64,000 nucleotides of DNA from Lepraria neglecta (lineage: Eukaryota; Ascomycota; Lecanoromycetes; Lecanorales; Stereocaulaceae), in assembly GCA_033220425.1 (NCBI GenBank), contig CM065650.1:4216001-4280000 (forward strand), in the 5' to 3' direction. Shown in pieces: positions 22,660 to 35,575 of the stretch. Below the pieces are notes generated by a model, which saw only the letters and a list, made by a program, of their open reading frames with translations, ran no database searches and was not told the origin of the DNA. Made by a program: the position numbers and the translations under genes. The first letter of the stretch is position 1. The number at the start of each line of letters is the position of its first letter.

Positions 22660-24357
22660 TTAGCAAGGAAAGAAGCAATCCATGTTATTAACCGCGGGTT
22701 GATCCCCGAACCTTGGAGAACAAACCGGTCCATCCCTTGGGTCCCATCCGCCGTTGTTGCAATTTGCACCCCCATTCGGCGTTTTACTCTGCCAGGATAG
22801 CGCTCCATACGTAAATTGGACATAATCGTTCTGGTGCTCGCCCACAATAACGATGGGATTGGGCAACTTGCTATCAAAAGAGTAAGGATCTGCTGCATTG
22901 ATGGGGGCGCCAAGGGGATTGTCGTTGTTGACGGGCGTGTCGCCAATGTCGGCTTTGTTGGCGTCGACGAGCTTGACGATGGCGTAGAGATTGTTCGAGT
23001 CGCCTCCACAGGTTTGCGTTTCTATGAGGTGGAAGGCGCAGGTGCCTGTTGCGTACGCTGGTGGTGACGCCGATGGAGCAGTCGTCGATGCTGGGGGCGG
23101 CACTGACGAGCTTGCCGCAGGTACGTACGTGGCAAAGTATTCCTCTGCATCGAATGGAGTGGCCAAGCCGGTGGGCAGGCTGGAGAGTGTGTAAGGCAGT
23201 GCAGGCGTGGAAGGATCGTTGGGAGGCGTGTTCTCTGGAGCGGGATCAGGAGGCACTTGAAGGTTTATGATGTCGGGTGGCGCATCTTCCGTAGATAGGA
23301 GAATACCCTCGGGGTCATATTCGGTGCCAGGATAAGTGAAGTTCGCCAGGTTCTCGCCGCTGTAGATTCCGCAATCGTTGAGAGGCCGGCCCGGCTCATT
23401 CAATTTCGCGGCTTTCTGGAAATACACCCCAGATGCAAAGAAAGCCCAGCTGTCTGCATTGATCAAAGTGTGCGGATCGCCGCGTTCCGACTTCCAGCCC
23501 GGAGGGTTCCATGACACTGGGCTATAATTGCATCCATTCTGGTTCGCGAGTTTTGCCACTGTGCACGCACCATATGTGACATCCCAGACCTCTTCGGCTG
23601 CAATCACTGGGTCCAGATGCATGAGCTCATGATAGATTGTGTGTCCCCACGAGAACTTATACTCAGATGCATTCGAAGCGCTTTTTTTACCGTTATTCAT
23701 GTCATAAAGTATCGACTCTAAGCTGGTCTTCTCCCGGAAAAATCTTGGACATAGCACTATGTTGTAAGTGTTATAGAAGGACCCTCTGACGACCCATGAC
23801 GAGGCGAATGCTGTGACTAATGGGCCTCCAGGGTCTCTAGGGTTCTGCTGCGGTCTACAGATATTTTTTCGGGTTGGGTGAGTATCGCCACAATACATAT
23901 CAACGACAGCTTCGGGAAACAACCAATTCGGATGGTGAATCTTTTGTTCATTCTCAAGCGCAGCTAACGTGATTGTTAGTATTGATAGTATTTGACCGAC
24001 AGGTTATGGACTCGACAACCAAAACGTACCGATGATCTTGTAAAAGTTTTCAGCCTTGGTGGAATCGGCTCCCATCCAGTAGTTCATGGCTGGCTGCCAT
24101 TGGTTACCTGAATCATACTGGTTTGCTATTCCAGCCATTGCACCAGCATCAGCCCATGCCTGCGCCTCGATCCCTTTGAGTCTCTCATCTTGATTGCAAT
24201 TGAAGGTCCTTCGTCTCTTCGCAACAGTGAAAGTCGGTTCACTCCCAGGCGGCGTCGTAGTGTCTATTGCATACACTTCAGCTTGTGAAGGTGCCGGCAG
24301 GGCAGCCACCACAGTCACGCATGAGGCTAACAGCGCGACGTTCAATAGCTTATGCAT
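22660..24357 (-). CDS. Secreted aspzincin-type (M35-like) metalloprotease
   Basis: Two exons (complement of 22660..23963 and 24030..24357) give 544 codons (543 aa). It starts with a signal peptide (MHKLLNVALLASCVTVVAAL, cut near ALPAPSQA). The zinc motif is HELMH (H220, E221, H224), followed by WDVTYG, whose aspartate fits the third ligand of aspzincins (HExxH plus D). After the catalytic domain comes a Pro/Ser/Thr-rich linker (PAASSSVPPPASTTAPSASP). A C-terminal cysteine-containing module follows (CAFHLIETQTCGGDSNNLYA to CFFPC), which is often appended to secreted fungal proteins. It probably degrades extracellular protein. The substrate is unknown. An in-frame ATG 15 codons upstream is less likely because the signal peptide begins at 24357. 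Confidence 0.85.
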
Positions 24358-24564
24358 ATCGGAACTGTGAGCCGCAACTCTAGCGGATTTATTAGGCAAC
24401 AAAATAAGCCGAATTAATTTAAAACGGTTATTCCAAAGCTGGAAGATCCCAAAAAAGCAGTGTTATTTGACAGTTTAGATTCAAAGACATACAGCGAGAG
24501 TATGTGGTATTTATGCTCATGGCCGTGCCGCTGCCTGCAGCTTACCTAGAAGCCAGATTTCCCA

Positions 24565-24800
24565 GAGCGCATATCAAAGAGGCTTGTCATAGACATCCAA
24601 CACTATCGATATGCACTGTGGACTGAGAATACGAGGATAGTGAAATAACTAAGGCATCTCCAAGACCAGAACAATTGATAAACGTTGGGCTGTGCGTGAA
24701 CTGTGCCTCTGACAACAGATCCCTCCAAATCCCATAAATTCTTACAGCATATATTAGAGGCTTTGATCATAGCTGTTCAACGTTATTGATGAGCACTGCG
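24565..24800 (+). repeat. Diverged direct repeat, two copies of about 55 bases
   Basis: Copies at 24565-24620 and 24744-24800 align as GCATAT..., GAGGCTT, TCATAG, TCAACRYTAT-GATand GCACTG, roughly 70 percent alike by eye. They are 179 bases apart. Confidence 0.45.
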
Positions 24801-25158
24801 CCGGATGGATACCAAAAATTTGAAACAAATAGGCACAATGTCGTAAAATAAGCACTAACTGATTACTTGCATGATATGTACGTCCTGTGCCTCCTCCAGC
24901 AAATCTCTTATTATCTAAAAGATCCAGAGAGCGTACAGAGTGGTAATTTGGAAGAATGATATATCCCTTATATGAGCTCGTTTCAGATACAAGTAGGTGG
25001 AGTTCAGTCACTACTATAATTTGATAATGTCTCAGCCAGTAATATCAATTGAAGAAGGTTTGGTTGCGAGGCTCCAGGCGCAACCAAGTTACTTGTTTTA
25101 AAAGCGTTGAGGATTGCCCACAGCACCGTACCATACTGCTGAGGCCCACAGCCCTATA

Positions 25159-25377
25159 GAAGAGATGGCCTATCAAGTTGGCAGACGTAGGGCTGAAGCC
25201 TGAAAAGTCCCTGAAGAGGGGAATTTCGGCCCCTAAGTAGACCCTTACAGCGACAGAAGCGGTAAGCTCCGGGTACCGATCCTACGGCTTTAAATGCGGG
25301 CTCCAGGGGTGTCTTTACGCCTCAGCCCTACATCTGCCAACCTAGGGAGTCTGCCAACTTGGTATGTCATCTCTTCC
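25159..25377. repeat. Imperfect inverted repeat (fold-back), about 42-59-base arms
   Basis: The left arm 25159-25200 contains CAAGTTGGCAGACGTAGGGC. The right arm 25319-25377 contains its reverse complement in two pieces (GCCCTACATCTGCC and TCTGCCAACTTGG), ending ATCTCTTCC opposite GAAGAGAT. The right arm carries an extra 14 bases or so. This resembles a MITE or a degraded palindromic element. Confidence 0.6.
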
Positions 25378-25389
25378 AAGGCTGAAACA

Positions 25390-25516
25390 AATGGCCCCCG
25401 TAAATCCCTAGAAAGCCATGCCTGGTGCGGCGGGATAAGTGCCCGCTGTGGGCTCGAAACTGTTGCCTGGAGAACGAGCTTCAGGGGAAACTCTCCGGAG
25501 GCTGACGGGGGCCATT
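25390..25516. repeat. Second inverted repeat, perfect 12-base arms
   Basis: AATGGCCCCCGT at 25390-25401 and its exact reverse complement at 25505-25516 bound a GC-rich 103-base loop. It is adjacent to the preceding fold-back and may be part of the same element. Confidence 0.5.
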
Positions 25517-25966
25517 GTTCTCAGCCTCATAGGGCTAGGCATTCGGCCAGTACCTTTATGGGCCGTTGACTAGTCAATCCTTCTAGAGAGTAATTACAAC
25601 AGCCTAAGGTATTCACTGGATCTACAAGCTTCACGACCTTGGTCCTTCACTTTGCCGCGTGTGTATAGCAAGCAGACTAGTATCGAGTAAGAATTTTCTC
25701 CTAGGCTGAAGGGGGCGGAATTCTGTCACTATCAGGTATCCTAAAACATAAGTTAACCACACTCTTGCATCACTGACATCTCCACGAATTGCACAGCCGG
25801 CAATCCAATCCATGATTGCCCAGTGTGTCTAATCGGTGATTGGATATGGTTTCAAATTGATGCTCACAGGCTAATCAGAGGATCTGGCTTGTCTTCTAAT
25901 TAGAATACCCGATACGAGCTATCTCCTTACTCTCTTCTGACACGACTCTTCTCTTACCAAATAATC

Positions 25967-27163
25967 ATGCCGCTCAATAAGTTCATTACTGCCATCTTAC
26001 ATGGCTGTTTGATCCTCACATCGACCTCTGCACACCGTCAATGTACAACTTGCATACCTTTGAACGACCTCCTGGCGGAAGCCTATGGGATTGAAATATC
26101 TATGAATGGATTGTAAGCGACTCAGCGGGTCTATCAATGTCGTTGCTGATGTTATGTCAGGCGCTCCGCAGTTGCCTTCCACAATGGCTCCGCAGCGCCA
26201 ATTAGCAGCGTAGTGGCATCACAAGAGTACAAGGACTTGTTGGAACCTGTTCTCATCAAAGCGATTGGCCAGGAGCCACGAAAGAGAGCATTACGGTGCC
26301 CTGAAACTCGCTCGCGCTCTGAGCCGTCGCCTTTTGACCGGAGCTTCCTTGACTTTCTTACTGCTGCTTTCCTTTGGCCTCAACGGCTCTGGGAGTCGTC
26401 CAAGGAAGAGAAATTGGCCGAACTTCTGCCATTGCATCCGGCTGCACAGCTGCTTCAAAACGAAATGCTTGCGCTGCATCCTTTTACAAACCTGGCTCCT
26501 GAAACGCTCTCACGGCTAGCGGTCGCTGTCGAGATACCTTCCTGGCTTATGGGTACTGAAGAAGCCTGCCACATTGCTAGCGCTGCGGAGAGAACGTTCG
26601 GCCGACTGATCAGACTCGAAAGCCCACCCTCTTCAGCGTATACTATCGCTGGCTACGAGCTGTGCCGCATTAGCTACGAAGCTTTTGACTGCACTGGACC
26701 CGGTCGTATCGCGACTCTCGAGTATGACGGGAACTTTGCCGTACTGTCGATAGTGCAGACTCCGCTATCAAACTGGTTTGCAAATCCAGTCACGTTCTCA
26801 GCGACAACCGGAACAGGGTCTGAAAGCATCACTGCGTGGGTCAACGAATTTATTGACTCACAGAGTCCCGACAAGTTGATGCTCATTGGCTCAAATACGG
26901 ATGATCCTTCGTTCGTAGATGCAATCGCAAAGTCACGTGCCGTTTCATATCTAGATGAAAATTCCCCACTTCCGGCCAGTCAAATTTTGGCTCTCGGAGC
27001 GGCGCAATCTGCCAAAGAAAGGGTTGAACTTCAGGTTGACGATTGTGGGGAGCCGGAGGAATGTCAAGAGTTGAGACGGAAGGCGGATGTGATTGCTGGC
27101 ACCTACAGACCCCTACGGCCATCTACTTGGCCAGTCGCTGGACCGCGTCATGCTGAGCTTTAA
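25967..27163 (+). CDS. Secreted protein of unknown function
   Basis: Two exons (25967..26112, 26161..27163) give 383 codons (382 aa). The N-terminus MPLNKFITAILHGCLILTST is a convincing signal peptide, followed by CTTCIPLNDLLAEAYGIEIS. I recognise no domain with confidence. Visible segments include PSWLMGTEEACHIASAAER, GYELCRISYEAFDC and, near the end, LPASQILALGAAQSAKER, VDDCGEPEECQELRRKADVI. The last part vaguely recalls the end of degenerate Hsp70/actin-fold domains, but no ATP-binding motif is visible, so I do not assign it. The six cysteines in the mature protein fit secretion. A second long frame overlaps near 26265-26519 and could mean an error or frameshift there. Confidence 0.7.
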
Positions 27164-27765
27164 TCAAGACATTCGGAACAGCTGTAACACATTCCTTGTC
27201 TGCTAAGCGATGGTCACTGTTTGGTCGCGTTGTTATCTAACCACCGTGTTTGTAAGTGCCATCGCAGGAAATCTGCTGAACCAATTAAGTAAGCCTTTAG
27301 AGTGTTCTTTCCTTGCGTTTGGGAACGAGAAAGCAGGACGAGAAAGTTGGGGCTTCTGTTCACACGGTTGCCCTGTTACTAAAATGGTACCATCAATGTG
27401 CACATACCACAAAAGATGCAGGGATAGTGTGCTCAAGGAGTAAAATACTTTGCATTGTAATACTCTCTGAGTAAGTATGGCTAGCGTGGCAATATGGGTG
27501 TAGTCGTAACACTGCTATGCTAACAATTGGCTGTGAGCTTTGACACTGAACAAAAAGTCTTACCGAGCGGTATACGAAGGAAGTGGCACATCGTGCTCTG
27601 GGAGGTATTTGGGCTTGCCATTGCGGTACTTCAGCGAATATGCTGCGTCCACTTGCAGGCTTCGATGACAAGGTGGAAGTGGGAGCTAGAAGCGCGTAGC
27701 GCCTCTGGGTAAGATTTGCAGTAGCATTGAGAGCGTCGTCCATTCCTCATGTCAGATTTGTTCAT
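27164..27765. other. Intergenic, about 600 bases
   Basis: No gene recognised between two convergent genes. Confidence 0.5.
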
Positions 27766-28269
27766 TTATACAGGAGTTGCTTGCAGCCGTTTGGCAAGGA
27801 AAATTGTCCCAGCAATTGGCGTATCATAATACGCCTCCACCCGCACAAATCCCTCCCTCTCATACAACCCTCTCGCCTGGACCATCTCCGGCAGCGTATC
27901 AAGCCTCATCTCCTCATATCCCAATCGTGTAGCCACCTCAACAACAGCCTTGACAAGCTTCTTACCCAATCCCAATCCCCGCCCCTCGGGCAATATGTAG
28001 AGCCTCTTCATCTCGCAGCAGCCCTGGCGCAGAGGAAGAGGGCGAACAGCTACGCATCCTACTGCTTCACCATTGGGAGTACGGGCGAGTAGGATCTCTC
28101 CTGTGGGAGGGGCATATTTGCCGGGCAGGGATGCGAGCTCGATCGAGAAGTCTTGGAAGGAGAGGTCGATGTTGAGAGTTTGGGCATAGGCGGAGAAGAG
28201 GGTCTTGATGGCTGAGAGGTCTTCAAGGGAGCGGACTGGGGCGATGGTCGCTGAACTTTGGGAGCTCAT
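27766..28269 (-). CDS. GNAT-family N-acetyltransferase
   Basis: A single exon of 167 aa. The acetyl-CoA binding motif A is clear: EMKRLYILPEGRGLGLGKKL fits the R/Q-x-x-G-x-G/A pattern after the beta-4 strand. Motif B follows as YEEMRLDTLPEM and LYEREGFVRVEAYYDTP. The chain length is typical for a stand-alone GNAT domain. The acceptor substrate cannot be told; the sequence resembles the small cytosolic GNATs common to bacteria and fungi. The lack of introns is compatible with either a bacterial origin or simple loss, and I see no further sign of transfer. Confidence 0.9.
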   Translation of the reverse strand: MSSQSSATIAPVRSLEDLSAIKTLFSAYAQTLNIDLSFQDFSIELASLPGKYAPPTGEILLARTPNGEAVGCVAVRPLPLRQGCCEMKRLYILPEGRGLGLGKKLVKAVVEVATRLGYEEMRLDTLPEMVQARGLYEREGFVRVEAYYDTPIAGTIFLAKRLQATPV

Positions 28270-28744
28270 TCTCTACGGCTGGGACCAAATGGGTGAGTGG
28301 TAAAGGGTGACACATGTTCAAGATATTCGTCCAGATTATATCTCAGAAAGAAAATGTCGTGGGCTGTCAGGTCCGAAAATAGGAGCGCTTAGGCGCGGAA
28401 AAAGGCGACAAATTGGGCCGCTAAAGGCTGCAGAGACGAGGTCTTGATATACGGAAGGCCTCGCAAGATAAGTCCACTTTGGCACTATGAATTCTTTACT
28501 AGCAGATTTTAGAAGACACAGGCCATAGCGACCCCGAAGTAACTCAACTTCTTCAATACGACCATTTCCTAGCTCCAGAGCTATTCTGTTATGATTCTGT
28601 CCGGAACACAAACCAGGTAAGGACCATGTTCAGATAGAAAGGAGGGACTTATTATCCCATGAATACTGGTTGCACATTGTATCCTTGTACTCACAAAGAA
28701 CGTCTGGACTGGTTCCAGAGCAGGCAAGTAATTCAAAGCGGCTC
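28270..28744. other. Intergenic between GNAT gene and CYP51 3' end
   Basis: No gene recognised in about 475 bases. It would include the GNAT promoter. Confidence 0.5.
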
Positions 28745-30464
<1,720 letters not shown>

Positions 30465-31172
30465 CTTGATTGAACACTGATCTTCAGAACATTACAAGAA
30501 TAGTCATGAAGCAGAGATATCATGATGGGAATTCAAGTATGAGGAGCGAAATGGAGGCACGCCTGAAGGCACCGGTGGCATTGCCCTGCAATTTCCCAGA
30601 TTGGGGCTTCTGCTGATCTCTAAATCTATCCTTTTCTTCTCCTCAACATAATCCAAACGCTTAGGTAGCTACGCTCTCTCGGCTCCTGATGTACTTAGGA
30701 TGCGAGGGACCCTGCCACTAACTTAGGATTGTTTGCTGTCTAATTTAGCGCTTTCCCGGTTGGCAGAGAGTTTTACACCCTACGAGCCACTTCCTTTCCG
30801 GACTACGACATTAGGACAACAGTTCTTCTCAATCGGTTTGTATTATATCGGCAAGTGTACTGGCCACTTCAGGAGTCAGGAACGGATGCCTGTAGAGTTT
30901 TGGGGCAGCTGCTTCCTGCCTATGCTGATGCATCGAGGCTCGCAGTGCGCTTCCAGCCCATTGTGGCTGAGTCCTCCACGGTGCAGAAGACACGAGGCTT
31001 TCGCGGTTGACTTTCCCCTACATCCTACATATTGACCCGACGTGGACAGTAGCATGTATTCTTGTTTACGTACTTTGTATCCGGAGCAAGCCCATGACTC
31101 TTAAGATCCCTTTTGTTTCCTGGAGCCTCGAGCGCCTCTAACTGAACTCTCCTTATCTGAACCACCTCACTT
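30465..31172. promoter_or_regulatory. Divergent upstream region of CYP51 and the SesA-like gene
   Basis: About 700 bases without coding evidence. It must hold the CYP51 promoter. I see no tandem repeat of the type linked with azole-resistant promoters, and no SRE-like motif that I would defend. Confidence 0.4.
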
Positions 31173-33554
31173 ATGGCCGAGCTAGGCATCATTGCGTCTG
31201 TAATACAGATAGCGGACGTGGGCTTACGTCTGAGCATCAAGCTCTACACCTTCGGAGAGATCGTTGCCAGCGCCGACAGATCAGTCATCTCTATATCAAA
31301 AGACGTCTCTCTCACGTCCTCGGTGTTGAAAGAGCTTGGGCACATACTTGACAAGGATGGAAAGGCGCATCTGCTCTCAAAGAATGCTGTTGATACTGCG
31401 GACACTGTGGTCAAAGAATGTCTAGAGGTGTTTCAGGAAATGGAGAGCATTCTTGTGAAGAAGCTGCCCAACCTTAGCACACAAGCAGGGAAGACCGCAA
31501 GGCCTGTCCTGCTTCTCGAACGACTAAGATGGTCATATCTGCAGCCCAAATTGCAGTTGCTTCGGAGCAATTTGGACAGGCTAAAGTCTACGCTACTCTT
31601 GATGTTGAATGTGATCACATATGCGAGGCAGGTGGCGGAAAAGTGCGTATCTTTTGCAACGTCAAGACCTATCTAGACAAGCCACAGCTCTAAAGTTGGT
31701 ATAGGACTGAGTCTCCGTCCGTCATCGCAGACCAGAGAAGCCTCATCGAAGATCTAGCGCGCTCCAATCAGGAATACATCCGCAAATACGAAACTTTGAA
31801 GCTCGCTATTGAGGCCGACCCAGCCGGTCAGAAAGAAGAGTCCAAGGATCTCGATTTCGGTAGCATGTCCATATCGAAGCTAGATATAACACCGGATGCA
31901 GACGTAGGAACTGACGCAGTTAATATCACCATGGCCGTCCAAGAGACGGCTTCGCGAGGCATTCTCGGCCAGAAATCAGCATCTGATGCCGAAGACGCTA
32001 AGAGACATGCGCTGGTTTTTCACGTAAAGCACTACCTTGATCTCCTCAATAGTCTACTCAACGAAGTCGACGAAACCAAATACGAGATTCGTGACAGCAG
32101 TCGCGATGCAATGAGGTTCGATATATGTCGTACCTACGAACAAGAGATGCAACAATTGGAAGGCACGCTAGATCTTACTGCGCGGAGCAATGCTGAGAAA
32201 CAATTGGCGCCCCTTGCACCAGTATTGAAAGAGCGAATCAAGCACGCCAGAGATATAAGCACTCGGCCCTTAGCAGCTTCTGCTAGACCTACATCACCAC
32301 CAAACACCACAATCAGGTACTTCTTCGAAAACAACAGCGCTCCAATGCCGAATCCCGGGACCAACCAGTCCGCTCAAGTCGAGGAACAGGCAAGACCACC
32401 TTCAGAAAGGAAACGATCGATGCGCCGACAGCAGCAAGCCATGGACCTACGTTGGAGAAAATCCGGTTCGCCAGAGATTTTTAGCCCCGATACAGGGGTT
32501 TCAAACGCTCCTCGACATCGATACTCGAGAAATGGATTTTCATTCGCACGTCAGCGACCTAGTGGTATCCACGAAGAGGCTGATAGATCAGATCCATCGG
32601 TCAATCCAGAAGTGGGGCCTTTACCCGACGATAGGCAGTATCGCCGTACTGGTCTCGATTCTCGTGACTACCAGCTGAGTCCTCTCGACAATTCGAGTGA
32701 TTCCGAAGACGATGAAGCCCTAGTGAGCGGGAGCGGGAAGTCTGGTCACTGGGTCCCTGAAGAGAGAGTCTATCGAGGCAAGTGCAGCCGTGGTTCTGTC
32801 TTGGAGTTCCTCCGGAGTGTGATGTTTGTCTGGCCAAATGAACTTGACGGGAGGGTACACGAGGTCACCGACTCCTTGCAAAATGTGGAATTTGCAAGCA
32901 GGCACCGCATATTTCGGCTAGACCGCAGATTTTGGCTAGACGATTTCAGCCATTCGCTATTCGAGCTCCATAAGAGGCTCGATAGAACTCCTATTAGACG
33001 TGCTCGTGACGAAGATCTCGATCAGCTTCAAGCAAAGCTCATTGCATGCGAGGACGCCGTAGAACTTTGTGAAAGCTTCACCAGCACGGTTAAGGCACTA
33101 ATAGCTCGAGATATCCCACTGGAAGGCCTTGGAAATGTAAGATTGCAGGTAAGATTGCACGACAAAGGGTTTTCGGACTCAAAGCAGGACATCAAGGAGC
33201 GGATAGATGCCATCCAATTGCCTCGTTTTATCAAGACCTTGTAAGTTGGACCATCATTCACGGTATCACAATTCAGAAACTGACAATTTCAGTGCGACTA
33301 GGGGAAGTTTCTACCGTCCTCTGCCTCCCTCAAAAAATGGCAGGCTGTCGGAGCAACGACTGAAGGTTCCCCGGAAGTACGGCAAGTTAGGAAATGTAGT
33401 CCAAACTTCAAACAGCTATCCAAGGTCGAAGGAGAAAGCAAACGAGATGCCTGGTCTTAATTATGCCGCTCAAAGCTCACCTGCTGTGGATGTGGTCAAT
33501 GATCTCGTGGGATTGTGGACAAGCCTTCCAACAGGCCAGGGTGCAGCCGAGTGA
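31173..33554 (+). CDS. Uncharacterised protein with a SesA/STAND-type N-terminal domain
   Basis: Three exons (31173..31642, 31705..33240, 33293..33554) give 756 codons (755 aa). The first 150 residues, MAELGIIASVIQIADVGLRL...LYTFGEIV and DVSLTSSVLKELGHIL, are helical and match the pattern of fungal N-terminal domains found in front of NACHT/STAND and related proteins. No NACHT, ankyrin or WD repeat follows. A disordered, arginine-rich middle (about residues 330-510) leads to another ordered segment (WVPEERVYRGKCSRGSVLEF, LFELHKRLDR) and a low-complexity tail. Such N-domains are linked to fungal cell-death signalling, but the role of this protein is unknown. All introns are phase-consistent. 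Confidence 0.8.
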
Positions 33555-34084
33555 CTTGGTAGCCGTTGAGACAATGGGCTTGCCATAGCTTCCGTCTTCG
33601 CTCAGAATGATGCTACTTTTCACCATCGTCTATTACGAAGACCTAGGGATCATTGATTTTGGTGGGCTTTCAAGGGCTAGTGTTGGCGGCAAGGAGCCGT
33701 GAGGAAAGCTAACAAGCCTCGCATTTCCTGGAACTGCATAGGTTCTCCATCTAGACAATTTGTTTCGAGCGCCAGCTCTGGGAGTCCCTCATCGCCCGCG
33801 CGTTCTCCATTCGGTACAGGTAGCTCTTCAAATCCACCGCTTGAATGTATTGCTTCGCGAGCCATCAAGTCTAGGAACCACACCTGAGCGTAAGCTTTTA
33901 GATCAATTACTCAAGAAGGAGGAATAAGTCTCTAATATGGGAGGCGCAATCACTTTTGCTAGAGAACCCCGAACAAAGCTTGGATCGAGGTAAGGGGTGG
34001 GACAAACAAGATATCGGAACCACGCAATTTCAGCCTATCGCGAGAAAACGAAGAAAATATAAGAGAAACAAGCTATTGCAGAAA
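33555..34084. other. Intergenic, about 530 bases
   Basis: Nothing recognised between the SesA-like gene and the convergent broken GNAT gene. Confidence 0.5.
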
Positions 34085-34950
34085 TCACTGAGAAGTAGAG
34101 ACCACTCTACTGACGGTAGGTCGAGAATTTTGCGACATAATAGTAGCATATAGCCTTTGGAAATTGATAGCACTCCTTTCTTCTGAATTAAACCTCGCTT
34201 CTCGGACCATGAACATAATGTCATATCCCTCCGGGATGCGGGCAAATGGAAATTCGTTCGGATCAACAATATCGACAATAAAAGGTGACCCTTCAACCTC
34301 AGCAAATCCCGCAGCTTTTGGGACCAGTGCCCAAATAGAGATTTGCTCTTTATCCGCCAACTCCGTAGCCCATCTCAGTAGCTCAGAGCCAGCAGCTTGG
34401 CCTTGAAAAGCAGGATCAGTAACGATCGTTTTAATAACAAGATACTTCGAATTCCCCAACTTCTCCATAGCTGTACATTGTACGTTGCCGGACTCCCTGG
34501 AATCTGATTAAAAAGCTCTCTCCGCCGTTTGCACTGCTCCGCACCCTCCTTCTTCCCCGACATTTGAGTTTGCCAGTCTTCAAACGCGTCAAGAACAAAT
34601 GCTGCGGGGGTAATCCATTCCATATACGCAAAATTATGCGTTGCATAGGCTTCCGGGTCGCCTTCTAGACTGCAGCACATCCAGCCGGCAATGCGCTCTT
34701 TCTGCCCTTGTTGAAGCATCGCTACCTTTATCTTGTAAATCGTATTCTGGACATGCTCTTCGAGCATACCGTTGATTGCGGCCCAGTAGCTGGGACCTCT
34801 GCATTGATTGCCAGCATTTGTCCTTTTCGAAGGCGGCGACGTGGATGCGGGATAAGGCGGGAATATTGCGAGAGAGAGCGGTGCGGATGTTGACTGGGAG
34901 CTTCTTATCCGTGGTAGTGGATGGGTTTTGAAGCACTTCTGGCTGGATTT
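34085..34950 (-). pseudogene. Broken GNAT-family acetyltransferase gene
   Basis: The pieces of a fungal GNAT are in order but in three frames. LPVNIRTALSRNIPALSRIH and VAAFEKDKC run to about 34795. The frame then changes to YWAAINGMLEEHVQNTIYKI ... ERIAGWMCCSLEG. Near 34480 it changes again to MEKLGNSKYLVIKTIVTDPA and FQGQAAGSELLRWATELADK, the acetyl-CoA loop. This reads on to MVREARF and a stop at 34085. There is no room for introns at the breaks. No convincing ATG starts the first block; the true 5' end is unresolved. The family resembles fungal acetyltransferases of unknown substrate. Confidence 0.7.
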
Positions 34951-35575
34951 TGTGTGACTGAGTTGATCGCGGTTTTGGGATTTCGGGAGGCGCAGGTGCA
35001 GATATAATAGACCAGATCGCCTTGTTAAAGGTCACATCGCAAGCGAGACGTTCAAGAGCTTGATAGACGCATTTTGTGACATACTACGTTTGTCGGAGAG
35101 TCGTACATCTAAACGATCCATCCATCGAAGTTTGAGGCAGTTCTCGGTCTTCTTTCTCTTCATCATCAGTGACCCCCACATCTCCAATGGCCATAGCTAG
35201 AGTTGACATCATAACCTTTATTCTAAGTCTGACCCATGGTTTGTGTGACAAGCAAACAATCTGAAACAAACAGAGGTGGCGGGTGCGTCGACGTTCTCGT
35301 ATGTAGGAGACCTATCGGACATGCATATCGCCCCCAAGGTCGGCCGTAATGAGGATGTCATACAGCTCTCGCCCACCATATTATAGGTGGTAGCAGGTTT
35401 GCACATGGGGTCCGTTATGACTGGTTCCATCCATGGCGTATTGATTTCGTACGAAAATGAATGTCTTCATTGTCAAGCCTCATCCATTTCGTCGTTTGCA
35501 TAGAGCGGCTACAACACTGATATCGTCCAGTTTGCCTAGCTTCTGATTAGCCGCAGCCGGTTAAACCCTGTAAAA
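34951..35575. other. Intergenic, about 600 bases
   Basis: No gene recognised. It may include 5' sequence of the broken GNAT gene. Confidence 0.4.

Larger units (their letters stand above)
24358..25966. other. Repeat-bearing intergenic region
   Basis: About 1.6 kb without a supportable gene. It holds a diverged direct repeat (24565-24800) and a GC-richer fold-back segment (25159-25516) set in AT-rich flanks. This looks like the remains of one or more non-autonomous elements. Confidence 0.5.

Noticed and set aside
22250-22660. AT-rich tract as a centromere or origin
   Set aside because: It is only a few hundred bases long and has no supporting feature.
24358-25966. A transposase gene in the repeat region
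   Set aside because: No open frame with transposase or reverse-transcriptase motifs was found.
31173-33554. Full NLR (NACHT) protein
   Set aside because: No P-loop or NACHT motif and no repeat domain is visible.
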